A stretch of 7,496 bases of DNA from Clostridia bacterium. Its GTDB lineage: Bacteria > Bacillota_A > Clostridia > Christensenellales > Aristaeellaceae. The notes beneath the pieces were generated by a model. The model worked only from the letters and a program-made list of their open reading frames with translations. It made no database searches and was not told the origin of the DNA. The position numbers and the translations under genes are program-made. This document shows, piece after piece, positions 1 through 5,824 of this stretch; position 1 is the stretch's first letter; each line of letters begins with the position of its first letter. The stretch spans positions 1 to 7,496 of the forward strand of contig JAFXMP010000010.1 in NCBI GenBank assembly GCA_017530275.1, read 5' to 3'.

Positions 1-84
1 GAACTACTTATGAATAATATTTTTTCAAATTCTTCTTTGTATAAGGCGGACTCAAGATTATCGAAATATATGGATTGTATAACA
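1..84. other. AT-rich segment unlike the rest, probably not native here
   Basis: By hand count this stretch has 22 G or C in 84 bases (about 26%), while the sequence from about position 97 onward is clearly GC-rich. The reading frame of the downstream thyX fragment is closed here by TAA codons at 15-17 and 42-44. One other + frame is open from an ATG at position 10 across the junction, but it has no visible ribosome-binding site and no recognisable product. The abrupt composition change coincides with an adapter-like 12-mer at 85-96. I infer that this piece was joined to the contig artificially; a natural insertion or deletion is the alternative. Confidence 0.6.
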
Positions 85-413
85 AGATCGGAAGAGTGGC
101 GTGGCAGGAAAAACTTGGAAAGGGCGAGGGCAGCAACGAGGACGCCCGTTTTGTGCTGCCGGGCGCCTGCGAAACCCACATCACGGTCACCATGAACGCC
201 CGGGAGCTGCTGCATTTTTTCTCCCTGCGGTGCTGCAACCGCGCCCAGTGGGAAATCCGCGCCCTGGCTCGGGAAATGCTGAGGCTGTGCAAGCAGGTCG
301 CCCCTGTGATTTTTGAAAACGCTGGCCCCGGCTGCGTTTCCGGCGCTTGCCCGGAAGGGACAAGGAGCTGCGGCAAGGCGGCGGAAATGCGTGCGTTTTA
401 TAAGCAACTTTGA
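75..413 (+). CDS. thyX: FAD-dependent thymidylate synthase ThyX, C-terminal fragment (5' part missing)
   Basis: ThyX makes dTMP from dUMP using methylenetetrahydrofolate, FAD and NADPH in the cytoplasm. The visible part is the C-terminal half: EDARFVLP, then [13 protein letters not shown], then [15 protein letters not shown], which carries conserved residues of the substrate-binding region, and a tail with spaced cysteines ([10 protein letters not shown] and SCGK) common in clostridial ThyX. A normal ThyX has roughly 210-270 residues; only about 105 are recognisable here, from about position 97 on. The signature RHRxxSxNExSxR of the family should lie upstream and is absent. The TTG at 75 is only a formal start inside the suspect junction, with in-frame stops at 42-44 and 15-17. 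It lies 17 bases before rlmB, matching the usual thyX-rlmB order. I think the native gene was intact and the break is an assembly artefact; a true pseudogene is possible. Confidence 0.85.
   Translation: MYNKIGRVAWQEKLGKGEGSNEDARFVLPGACETHITVTMNARELLHFFSLRCCNRAQWEIRALAREMLRLCKQVAPVIFENAGPGCVSGACPEGTRSCGKAAEMRAFYKQL
85..96 (+). other. 12-base match to Illumina TruSeq adapter stem (AGATCGGAAGAG)
   Basis: The bases AGATCGGAAGAG match exactly the first 12 bases shared by both TruSeq adapters; the 13th base here is T instead of C. The match sits on the border between the AT-rich 84 bases and the GC-rich thyX remnant. An exact 12-mer could occur by chance, but its position at the composition break and at the point where ThyX similarity starts makes a leftover adapter at a false join the better explanation. 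Confidence 0.6.
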
Positions 414-430
414 TTTAGGAGAGAAACATT

Positions 431-1495
431 ATGCCTTTTTATCAGGATTTCAATAAAAAGAAAATGACCCGGAAGGATCACCTGCGGGCCGAGGGCAAAT
501 GGGAAGAAGAGGGCACCCGCTACCGCCGTTCCACCGCCAAACAGGAGGAGCAGCGCCGTGAAAACGGCCAGGACGGGTATAAGAAGGACACCCGTTTTGC
601 CAAAAAATACGAAAAAAGCGGTTATGAGGGCGCGCCGAAAAAGGACGGTTCTTCCAAGCGTTATCAGGAAAAGCCCGTTCAGCGTAAAGCCGCTCCCAAG
701 TCCGAGCAGAGGCCCGCGCCCAAAAAGGAATTCCGGCCCGAGCCGCCCAGGGACGACGCTTTCCTGCCGCCGGAAAATCTGCTGTCCGGCCGCAATCCCA
801 TCCGGGAAGCCATTAAAAGCGGCCGCGATATCGAAAAGCTGCTGGTAGCCCGGGGCGACCTGTCCGGCACAGCCAAGGAAATCATTTCCATGGCCCGTGA
901 CCGCCACATCCCCATCCAGACCGTGGAGCGCAGCCGCTTGGACGAGATCACCAAAAACCACCAGGGCATGCTGGCTTTCGCTTCCGCATACCGGTATTAC
1001 GACGTGGAGGACATGCTGGCAGTGGCCCAAGAAAAGAACGAAGCGCCCTTCCTGATCGTACTGGATGGCGTCACCGATCCCCAGAATCTGGGGGCTATCA
1101 TCCGCACCGCCGCCTGCGTGGGGGCCCATGGGGTGATCGTACCGGAGCGCCGGGCCGTAGGCCTGACGCCTTCCGCCGTGAAGGCTTCCGCCGGGGCGAT
1201 CGAAACCGTGAAGGTGGCGCGGGTGACCAACCTGACCCGCACCCTGGAAATGCTGAAAAAGCAGGGCGTGTGGCTCTACGCCGCCGATATGGACGGGGAG
1301 GATTACCGCAAGGTGAGCTTTTCCGGCCCCATGGCCCTGATCGTGGGCGCGGAGGGCGAGGGCGTCAGCCGCCTGGTGCTGGAAGCCTGCGATTATAAGG
1401 TAAGTCTGCCCATGCGGGGCGGCGTGGGCTCCCTGAACGCTTCCGTGGCGGCGGGCATCCTGATGTACGCTGCTCTGAATGGGAGAGAAGGATAA
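431..1495 (+). CDS. rlmB: 23S rRNA (guanosine-2'-O)-methyltransferase RlmB, TrmH/SpoU family
   Basis: This SPOUT-class enzyme uses S-adenosylmethionine to methylate the 2'-OH of a guanosine in 23S rRNA (G2251 in E. coli numbering). Residues 1-110 form a long, highly charged, low-complexity tail rich in Lys, Arg, Glu and Pro. A substrate-binding domain follows at about 115-190 (LLSGRNPIREAI). The knotted catalytic domain is at about 205-352: motif 1 DPQNLGAIIRTA with Asn219 and Arg225, motif 2 LIVGAEGEGVS with Glu308, and motif 3 GSLNASVAAGIL with Ser334 and Asn336. At 354 residues it is about 110 longer than E. coli RlmB, all from the tail. The ATG at 431 is supported by AGGAGAG at 417-423, 7 bases upstream. 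It lies 24 bases before sigH and is probably co-transcribed with it. Other TrmH-family methylases are the main alternative; context favours RlmB. Confidence 0.9.
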   Translation: MPFYQDFNKKKMTRKDHLRAEGKWEEEGTRYRRSTAKQEEQRRENGQDGYKKDTRFAKKYEKSGYEGAPKKDGSSKRYQEKPVQRKAAPKSEQRPAPKKEFRPEPPRDDAFLPPENLLSGRNPIREAIKSGRDIEKLLVARGDLSGTAKEIISMARDRHIPIQTVERSRLDEITKNHQGMLAFASAYRYYDVEDMLAVAQEKNEAPFLIVLDGVTDPQNLGAIIRTAACVGAHGVIVPERRAVGLTPSAVKASAGAIETVKVARVTNLTRTLEMLKKQGVWLYAADMDGEDYRKVSFSGPMALIVGAEGEGVSRLVLEACDYKVSLPMRGGVGSLNASVAAGILMYAALNGREG

Positions 1496-1519
1496 AAATA
1501 CTGCCTTTGGAGGTATTCC

Positions 1520-2170
1520 ATGGATGATTTTCCCAGTGCGGACGAACAGCGGGAATTTGAACAGTTCCTGTCCATGACGGACGAGGAAGCGGTGGTGCTG
1601 GCCCAAAATGGCGACGGGCAGGCGCTGGCGTATCTGCTGAACAAATATAAGAATTTTGTTCGGTCCAAGGCGCGCAGCTATTTTCTCATCGGCGCGGATC
1701 ATGAGGACATCGTGCAGGAGGGCATGATCGGCCTGTACAAAGCCATCCGGGATTTCCAGCCCTCCCGCCTGGCCTCTTTCCGTTCTTTTGCTGAGCTTTG
1801 CGTGAAGCGTCAGATCATCACGGCCATCAAGGCCGCCACCCGGCAGAAACATGTGCCGCTCAATAGCTACGTGAGCCTGAACAAGCCCCTGTACGACGAG
1901 GAATCGGACCGGACCCTGCTGGACGTGATCGAGGGCCGGGTCACCAACCCGGAGGACCTCTACATCAGCCAGGAAGACCTGGCCCGCATCCAGACCCAGA
2001 TTTCCGAGGTGCTTTCCGATCTGGAGCGCCAGGTGCTGGAAGCGTTCATGGACGGGAAAAGCTACCAGGAAATCGCCGAGCTGCTGGGACGTCACGTAAA
2101 ATCCATCGATAACGCCCTGCAGCGGGTGAAGCGCAAGCTGTTCAAATTCCGAACAGATAACGATCAGTGA
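1520..2170 (+). CDS. sigH: RNA polymerase sporulation sigma factor SigH
   Basis: SigH is the sigma-70-family factor that directs RNA polymerase to early stationary-phase and sporulation genes, including spo0A-pathway genes in Bacillus. The 216-residue length is typical. Region 2 covers about residues 37-107 and includes GADHEDIVQEGMIGLYKAIRDF and the strongly conserved ITAIKAATRQKHVPLNSY. The linker contains DEESDRTLLDVIEG, nearly identical to Bacillus SigH from memory. Region 4 covers about 166-207: LSDLERQVLEAFMDGKSYQEIAE followed by the recognition helix RHVKSIDNALQRVKRKL. The ATG at 1520 has GGAGGT at 1509-1514, 5 bases away. It follows rlmB by 24 bases and is followed by a terminator at 2178-2206. 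No own promoter was recognised in the short gap, so transcription from upstream of rlmB or thyX is likely. This is the best evidence for a spore-forming lineage. Confidence 0.96.
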   Translation: MDDFPSADEQREFEQFLSMTDEEAVVLAQNGDGQALAYLLNKYKNFVRSKARSYFLIGADHEDIVQEGMIGLYKAIRDFQPSRLASFRSFAELCVKRQIITAIKAATRQKHVPLNSYVSLNKPLYDEESDRTLLDVIEGRVTNPEDLYISQEDLARIQTQISEVLSDLERQVLEAFMDGKSYQEIAELLGRHVKSIDNALQRVKRKLFKFRTDNDQ

Positions 2171-2177
2171 CTTTTTT

Positions 2178-2206
2178 ACGAGCGGGAAAAACCTGCCCGT
2201 ATTTTT
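2178..2206 (+). terminator. Intrinsic-type terminator after sigH
   Basis: Two 9-base arms, 2178-2186 (ACGAGCGGG) and 2192-2200 (CCTGCCCGT), can pair with one A-C mismatch and one G-U wobble around an AAAAA loop. The stem is followed by ATTTTT at 2201-2206 and more T residues to 2210. It starts 7 bases after the sigH stop and ends 21 bases before the next start codon, so it would separate the sigH transcript from the acetyltransferase gene, possibly with some read-through. Confidence 0.7.
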
Positions 2207-2227
2207 GTTTGGAAAGAAGATAAGGTT

Positions 2228-2659
2228 ATGATTCGGAAAGCAGAGATCAAGGATTATCCCGCCGCCGCAGCCCTGGCGGCCCGGATGTGGGACCACGAAC
2301 CCGAAGAACTCATTCAGGGATTTGCGGAAGCGGACACCGCCGGGGAAGGGGCGGTGTTTATCGCGGAGGAAGACGGGCGTGCCGTCGGCTTTGCCCAGTG
2401 CGGCCTGCGCCATGATTACGTGGAGGGCACGGAGACCAGCCCCGTGGGCTATTTGGAGGGCGTGTACGTGGACGAAGCCTGCCGCCGCCGGGGGTACGCC
2501 GCCCGGTTGCTTGCCGCCTGCGAAAGCTGGGCAAAAGAAAAAGGCTGCCGGGAATTCGCCAGCGATTGCGAGCTGACCAATACCGGAAGCCTTCAATTCC
2601 ATCTTTCCCTGGGCTTTCAGGAAGCAAACAGAATCATTTGCTTTACGAAAGAGCTGTAG
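2228..2659 (+). CDS. GNAT N-acetyltransferase resembling aminoglycoside 6'-N-acetyltransferase, AAC(6')-I type
   Basis: GNAT enzymes transfer an acetyl group from acetyl-CoA to an amine. This 143-residue single-domain protein begins MIRKAEIKDY (typical beta1 region) and carries the acetyl-CoA loop RRRGYA at 86-91 in the R/QxxGxA position. The segment GLRHDYVEGTETSPVGYLEG at 59-78, then WAKEKGCREFASD at 101-113 and LGF at 128-130, matches what I remember of the AAC(6')-Ic/Iz/If group, where the DYV-G-x-x-SSPVAFLEGIY block is characteristic. Length also fits (about 145). The start at 2228 has a weak AAGG only a few bases away and a purine-rich stretch GGAAAGAAG at 2211-2219, so translation may be modest. 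Base composition matches the neighbours, so no sign of recent transfer. Whether it acts on aminoglycosides or on another amine cannot be told from sequence alone. Confidence 0.8.
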   Translation: MIRKAEIKDYPAAAALAARMWDHEPEELIQGFAEADTAGEGAVFIAEEDGRAVGFAQCGLRHDYVEGTETSPVGYLEGVYVDEACRRRGYAARLLAACESWAKEKGCREFASDCELTNTGSLQFHLSLGFQEANRIICFTKEL

Positions 2660-2720
2660 CGCATATTTTTCATTCAGTGCTTTTTATTGCTTTCCCGGAA
2701 AAGAATCGGGGAATCAGGAA

Positions 2721-2744
2721 TTGATCCGGAGGAAACGGATTCAA
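2721..2744. other. Inverted repeat in the convergent intergenic gap
   Basis: TTGATCCG (2721-2728) and CGGATTCAA (2736-2744) pair over 8 bases with one bulge around a 7-base loop. It lies between the 3' ends of two convergent genes, where a terminator would be expected, but neither strand has a good T run directly after the stem. It may stabilise 3' ends or act as a weak terminator. The rest of 2660-2800 shows nothing else I can support. Confidence 0.3.
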
Positions 2745-2800
2745 GAATGTTTGCTGAATTACCCCTTGGAAGCTCAAATCATAGAATGAAATTTTACCAG

Positions 2801-3535
2801 TTATTCGGCGTCAATGGACCCGAAGGTGAAAGGCGTCGCACTGGTGATGGTGTCAGGCGTCAGCGTGAGGGAAGCTTCCTCGATGCTCAGAGTTCCGAAG
2901 GAGCACTCTGTGCCGTCCGCGAAGGTGAACTGGATGGTCAGCGCGTGATGGGCTTCGCTTTCGGGATCGATCACGTAATCCACAAAGCCGAATGCCCCGG
3001 GTTCGATCATGGGGGCGACGATGGTGGTGGTGCTGGGATTGGCATTTTCCGTGAAGGCGACACTTTCAAGCACCTTGTCCGTGTTGTTGATGATCTTGTA
3101 GTTGCCCCGCTGGAACATCTTGGTATTGAACTTGATGGGGGTGGCTCCGGTCATGGCGTCGGCCGCCAGCAGGTCGATCAGCACGTTTTCAAAGCTCAGG
3201 GTCTTGAATTCGTATACTTTTTCCTCGTCCCCGTTGGAGAAGGTGAGGGTATAGCGGTGCTTCAGATCTTCCTCGGTTTCGTTCTCGTCCGCGATCAGCG
3301 TCATATAGAGGATCAGACCATCGCCGAATAATTCGCCCTCGTTAAGGAGGGACATTACTTCGCCGGTCTTGTTGTCCGTCAGGGTGAGCACAGCGAGGGT
3401 ATCGCCGGTGAGGTTGCGGATCTGATAGTTGGCAATCAGGGGCTTGGCGGATTCTTCCTTGGCGGCTTCGGCAAGGACGGCCGTGCAGGATAAGACGAGC
3501 ATCAGGGTGAGAAGCAGTGCGATCCATTTCTTCAT
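2801..3535 (-). CDS. Exported protein with two copies of a beta-rich domain, function unknown
   Basis: Not a family I recognise. The 244-residue product starts with an export signal, KK then a hydrophobic stretch to about residue 20. Cleavage after AVLA (residue 22) would give a secreted protein; Cys17 in VLSC could instead be a lipobox, giving a lipoprotein. The mature part is an internal duplication: residues 37-137 and 146-239 both begin Y-x-I-x-N-x-T (YQIRNLTGD and YKIINNTDK), both contain a strand pair ending in T-L-S-F-E or T-L-S-I-E-E, and both close with TGATPIKF or TSATPFTF. This suggests two similar beta-sandwich-like domains. The mature protein is acidic. The ATG at 3535 has a strong GGAGGT (3544-3549 on the other strand), 8 bases away. 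It is transcribed in the same direction as the two-component operon but lies 224 bases beyond it, with its own likely promoter. Confidence 0.85.
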   Translation of the reverse strand: MKKWIALLLTLMLVLSCTAVLAEAAKEESAKPLIANYQIRNLTGDTLAVLTLTDNKTGEVMSLLNEGELFGDGLILYMTLIADENETEEDLKHRYTLTFSNGDEEKVYEFKTLSFENVLIDLLAADAMTGATPIKFNTKMFQRGNYKIINNTDKVLESVAFTENANPSTTTIVAPMIEPGAFGFVDYVIDPESEAHHALTIQFTFADGTECSFGTLSIEEASLTLTPDTITSATPFTFGSIDAE

Positions 3536-3636
3536 GTCGTGTTACCTCCGTTTTTTGTTTCTGTTTGCAGCCTTTTTTTGATTTGAGCGTCAGAAGGAAG
3601 AATCTGTCAAACGCTCTTGTATCAAGGCGCTGCAAT

Positions 3637-3665
3637 AGTATAACATAGGAGATAGGATGAAGCAA
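3637..3665 (-). promoter_or_regulatory. Possible sigma-A promoter for the two-domain exported protein
   Basis: Reading the - strand, TTGCTT (3665-3660) is followed by a 17-base spacer and TATACT (3642-3637). The -10 is good and the -35 matches only in its TTG part. It would give a leader of about 95 bases before the ATG at 3535. A TTGACA at 3610-3605 was also seen but has no convincing -10 at the right distance. Confidence 0.4.
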
Positions 3666-3692
3666 TAGAAAAATTGGATTCGGACTGTCGAA

Positions 3693-3714
3693 AAAAAGAC
3701 CCAGAAAAAGACCC
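3693..3714. repeat. Tandem 10-base direct repeat AAAAAGACCC
   Basis: AAAAAGACCC occurs at 3693-3702 and again at 3705-3714, a period of 12 bases. It lies between the stop of the DUF4097 lipoprotein gene and the possible promoter of the exported-protein gene, about 28-50 bases upstream of that -35. It could be a regulator site or part of a T-rich 3' end of the lipoprotein transcript (GGGTCTTTTT twice on the - strand), although no hairpin was found next to it. Confidence 0.5.
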
Positions 3715-3759
3715 TGACGGCAAAACACGGTTTCTCCTTACAAAGAATGCGTGAAGCTT

Positions 3760-4680
3760 TTACTGTTCCAGATACGCCGAAAGGGTGAGGCCGCCCGACA
3801 CGGTGCTTACATTGATTACAGCGCTTCCGTCCCCCAGCACGCAGCGGTTTCCCGTCCTGACGGCGGAGATCGCATTATTCAGGCTGCCGCTGACGGTGGA
3901 GAAATCTGCTGTGAAGCCCATGCTCTTGGGCAGGAAAAGGTAAACGGAGCCGGACACTGTGCTGACCTTCAAGCTTTCCGTTTTTTGCAAAGCCGCTTCC
4001 ACCGAGCCGGAGACCGAATCGATCTCCGCTTTTTTGATTTCCGTAGCGTTTAGCCGGATTTTTCCCGAGATGGCGGAAATATCCAGGGCTTTCGCGTGTC
4101 CGATATCGGCTTCCATGGAGCCGGAGGTAGTGGACAACCTGATCTCATTGGCCGAGGAAGTGAGGGTGATTTTGCCGGAAACGGTGGAGGCTTTCAGAGT
4201 ATCGGCGGCGCATTCCGCATTGATGCTCCCGGATACAGTGGACAGCTTCACAGTTTTTGCGTAGAGGGGCACGCAGCGGATGCTGCCGGAAACGGCGGCG
4301 ATTTCTACGCTGTTAATGGGAAATTTTGCGTTCTCCGGCAATGTCACGGTCAGGGCTTTCTGGGGATTGCCGGTGATCGTTGCTTCAGAACGGGCGTATT
4401 TGATATGCAGGGTGGTTCCATCCAGCCACCAATGCAGCTTCTCCGCGTCGGATAGAGTGTTTTTGGCCGTTTCCGAGATTTCCACCGTGCTTTCTTTGTG
4501 ATAGGCCACGGTCACGCTGCCGTCGATCCAATCGATCTCCAAGCTGTCCACCGGATTGGTAATTACCTTTCCGCCCGCTGTGTACTGGCTGGCGTTGGCA
4601 TAGGAATAGCTGACGGAACCGCAAGCGCATAAGGTCAGCGCGAGCACCAAAAGCAGTGCGCCAAGAAGAGATTTTTTCAT
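3760..4680 (-). CDS. DUF4097-type beta-helix repeat lipoprotein
   Basis: The 306-residue product has a lipoprotein signal: KK, a hydrophobic core and lipobox LCAC with Cys20 as the lipidated residue, so it should sit on the outer face of the membrane. The mature part has at least nine rungs with the core S-T-V-S-G, the Ser-Gly falling at residues 131, 150, 168, 186, 205, 224, 243, 264 and 295, i.e. mostly 18-19 residues apart. This is the pattern of the DUF4097 putative-adhesin family (LiaG-like), predicted to fold as a beta-helix. Function in that family is not settled. The start chosen is the ATG at 4680, because it gives a complete signal peptide and has AGAGGG (4690-4695) 9 bases upstream; the frame stays open further upstream, into the kinase gene, but that is out-of-frame shadow. 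It begins 16 bases after the kinase stop, so it is likely the last operon gene and a candidate output or sensor partner of the two-component system. Confidence 0.88.
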   Translation of the reverse strand: MKKSLLGALLLVLALTLCACGSVSYSYANASQYTAGGKVITNPVDSLEIDWIDGSVTVAYHKESTVEISETAKNTLSDAEKLHWWLDGTTLHIKYARSEATITGNPQKALTVTLPENAKFPINSVEIAAVSGSIRCVPLYAKTVKLSTVSGSINAECAADTLKASTVSGKITLTSSANEIRLSTTSGSMEADIGHAKALDISAISGKIRLNATEIKKAEIDSVSGSVEAALQKTESLKVSTVSGSVYLFLPKSMGFTADFSTVSGSLNNAISAVRTGNRCVLGDGSAVINVSTVSGGLTLSAYLEQ

Positions 4681-4696
4681 GATCGCTTTCCCTCTT

Positions 4697-5824
4697 TTAT
4701 CCAATCGTTTGTGTGTCGTTTTCTTCTTTCTGGGGCAGCACCACGCCGATGCGGGTGCCGAATTCCTCCCGGGAAAACACGTCGAAGTAGCCGCCGTGGC
4801 GTTCCACGATCCATTTGGCGATGGAAAGGCCCAGGCCCGTGCCGCCTGTTGCCCTCGCGCGGGCGGGATCGGAACGGAAGAAGCGGTCGAAAATATGGGC
4901 AAGGTCTTCCTGCTTGATGCCGATGCCGTTGTCCTGCACCTCAAAGCAGGGCGCGCCGTCCTTCATGCGGGTGCGGAGAGAAATCTTGTCCCCCTCCTTG
5001 GTGTATTTCACCGCGTTGTCCACCAAGATGCGGGCGGTCTGTTTGAGCATGTCCGCATCCCCGGTCACATAAATGGAGGTATCCGCGTCCAGCCGCCATT
5101 GCCGGTCCGGGTGGATCATTTTGGATTCCTCATATACTTCAGCCAACATTTGGGAAATATCCATGGGTTCCATCGTCAGATGCGTCCTGCCGTTGTCCCC
5201 ACGGGCCAGGAACAATAGTTGCTCGATGAGCTTTTTCATATGGGTGGATTCCGATTGGATGGCGGAAATACCCTCCTCCAGTACCGTTTCATCGTCCTTG
5301 CCCCAGCGGTGCAGCATATCGGCGTAGCCCTGGATCACGGCGATAGGGGTGCGCAGCTCGTGGGAAGCGTCGGACACGAAACGGCTCTGTTCCCGGTAGG
5401 TTTCCTGGGTGCGGGCCAGCATGTTGTTGATGGCCGTTTCCAGGCCCTGCATTTCTTGATCGCCGGTATACACGTGAGCGTCGGGGGACAGGGGGGAAAC
5501 GGTGCCGATAGCGTCCTCCAGATGATGCAGCTTTTCGGGGTCGAACCGGGCGCGGCTCAGTTCCTCCGCCGTTTGGGCAATGCGCTCCAGGGGCTCCATG
5601 AGCCGCCGGGATTTATCCTTGCCCACGCGCCCCTGCAAAAGGAGCAGCAGCACTTCTACCCCTGCCAGAGCGGGCCAAAAATAGGACGCGGCCACAGAGA
5701 TCCAGCCCCCGGCGATCATGGCCCCCAGCACCCCGTCGATCAATCCCATCAAAAGCAGGGTGCGACGCAGCCAATAGCGGTTGATGCGTCGGGCAATGGA
5801 ATTGACCTTTCTTTCTTCCTTCAT
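4697..5824 (-). CDS. Membrane sensor histidine kinase with minimal extracellular loop
   Basis: This kinase should autophosphorylate and pass phosphate to the response regulator encoded just upstream. In the 375 residues: two hydrophobic helices at about 22-44 and 48-64 separated by only a few residues; a HAMP-like linker at about 66-145 with Pro78 and an enlarged connector; the H-box SDASHELRTP with phospho-acceptor His155; N-box DNAVKYT with Asn270; G1 box DNGIGI at 298-303; F-box FDRFFRSD; and G2 box GGTGLGLSI at 327-335. All catalytic boxes look intact. With no extracellular domain it likely senses within or at the membrane, or through a partner protein. Its ATG overlaps the regulator stop as ATGA, implying translational coupling, and GAGGG at 5832-5836 lies 7 bases upstream. 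The specific signal cannot be read from sequence. Confidence 0.93.
   Translation of the reverse strand: MKEERKVNSIARRINRYWLRRTLLLMGLIDGVLGAMIAGGWISVAASYFWPALAGVEVLLLLLQGRVGKDKSRRLMEPLERIAQTAEELSRARFDPEKLHHLEDAIGTVSPLSPDAHVYTGDQEMQGLETAINNMLARTQETYREQSRFVSDASHELRTPIAVIQGYADMLHRWGKDDETVLEEGISAIQSESTHMKKLIEQLLFLARGDNGRTHLTMEPMDISQMLAEVYEESKMIHPDRQWRLDADTSIYVTGDADMLKQTARILVDNAVKYTKEGDKISLRTRMKDGAPCFEVQDNGIGIKQEDLAHIFDRFFRSDPARARATGGTGLGLSIAKWIVERHGGYFDVFSREEFGTRIGVVLPQKEENDTQTIG

Noticed and set aside
10..195. Small + strand frame starting at ATG 10
   Set aside because: It crosses the suspected artificial junction, has no ribosome-binding site and runs out of frame through the thyX remnant.
398..2602. 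A 734-codon open frame on the - strand across rlmB, sigH and the acetyltransferase
   Set aside because: It lies opposite three well-supported genes, its translation is low-complexity (His, Gly, Phe-rich) and matches no family; GC-rich codon use commonly leaves the antisense frame open.
2660..2716. T-rich stretches after the acetyltransferase stop and the TTCCC/GGGAA pairing (2692-2713) as a terminator
   Set aside because: The T runs are not preceded by a stable stem, and the short stem is not followed by T residues on either strand.
3605..3610. TTGACA on the - strand as a -35 box
   Set aside because: The sequence 17 bases further on (CTCAAA) is not a believable -10.
3342..3728. 128-codon - strand frame upstream of the exported-protein gene
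   Set aside because: It overlaps the signal-peptide end of that gene in another frame, its start lies in AT-rich intergenic DNA and it has no recognisable product.
4681..4944. Upstream extension of the lipoprotein frame to 4944
   Set aside because: The extra 88 codons overlap the kinase C-terminal part out of frame; the ATG at 4680 gives a complete lipoprotein signal and a proper ribosome-binding site.
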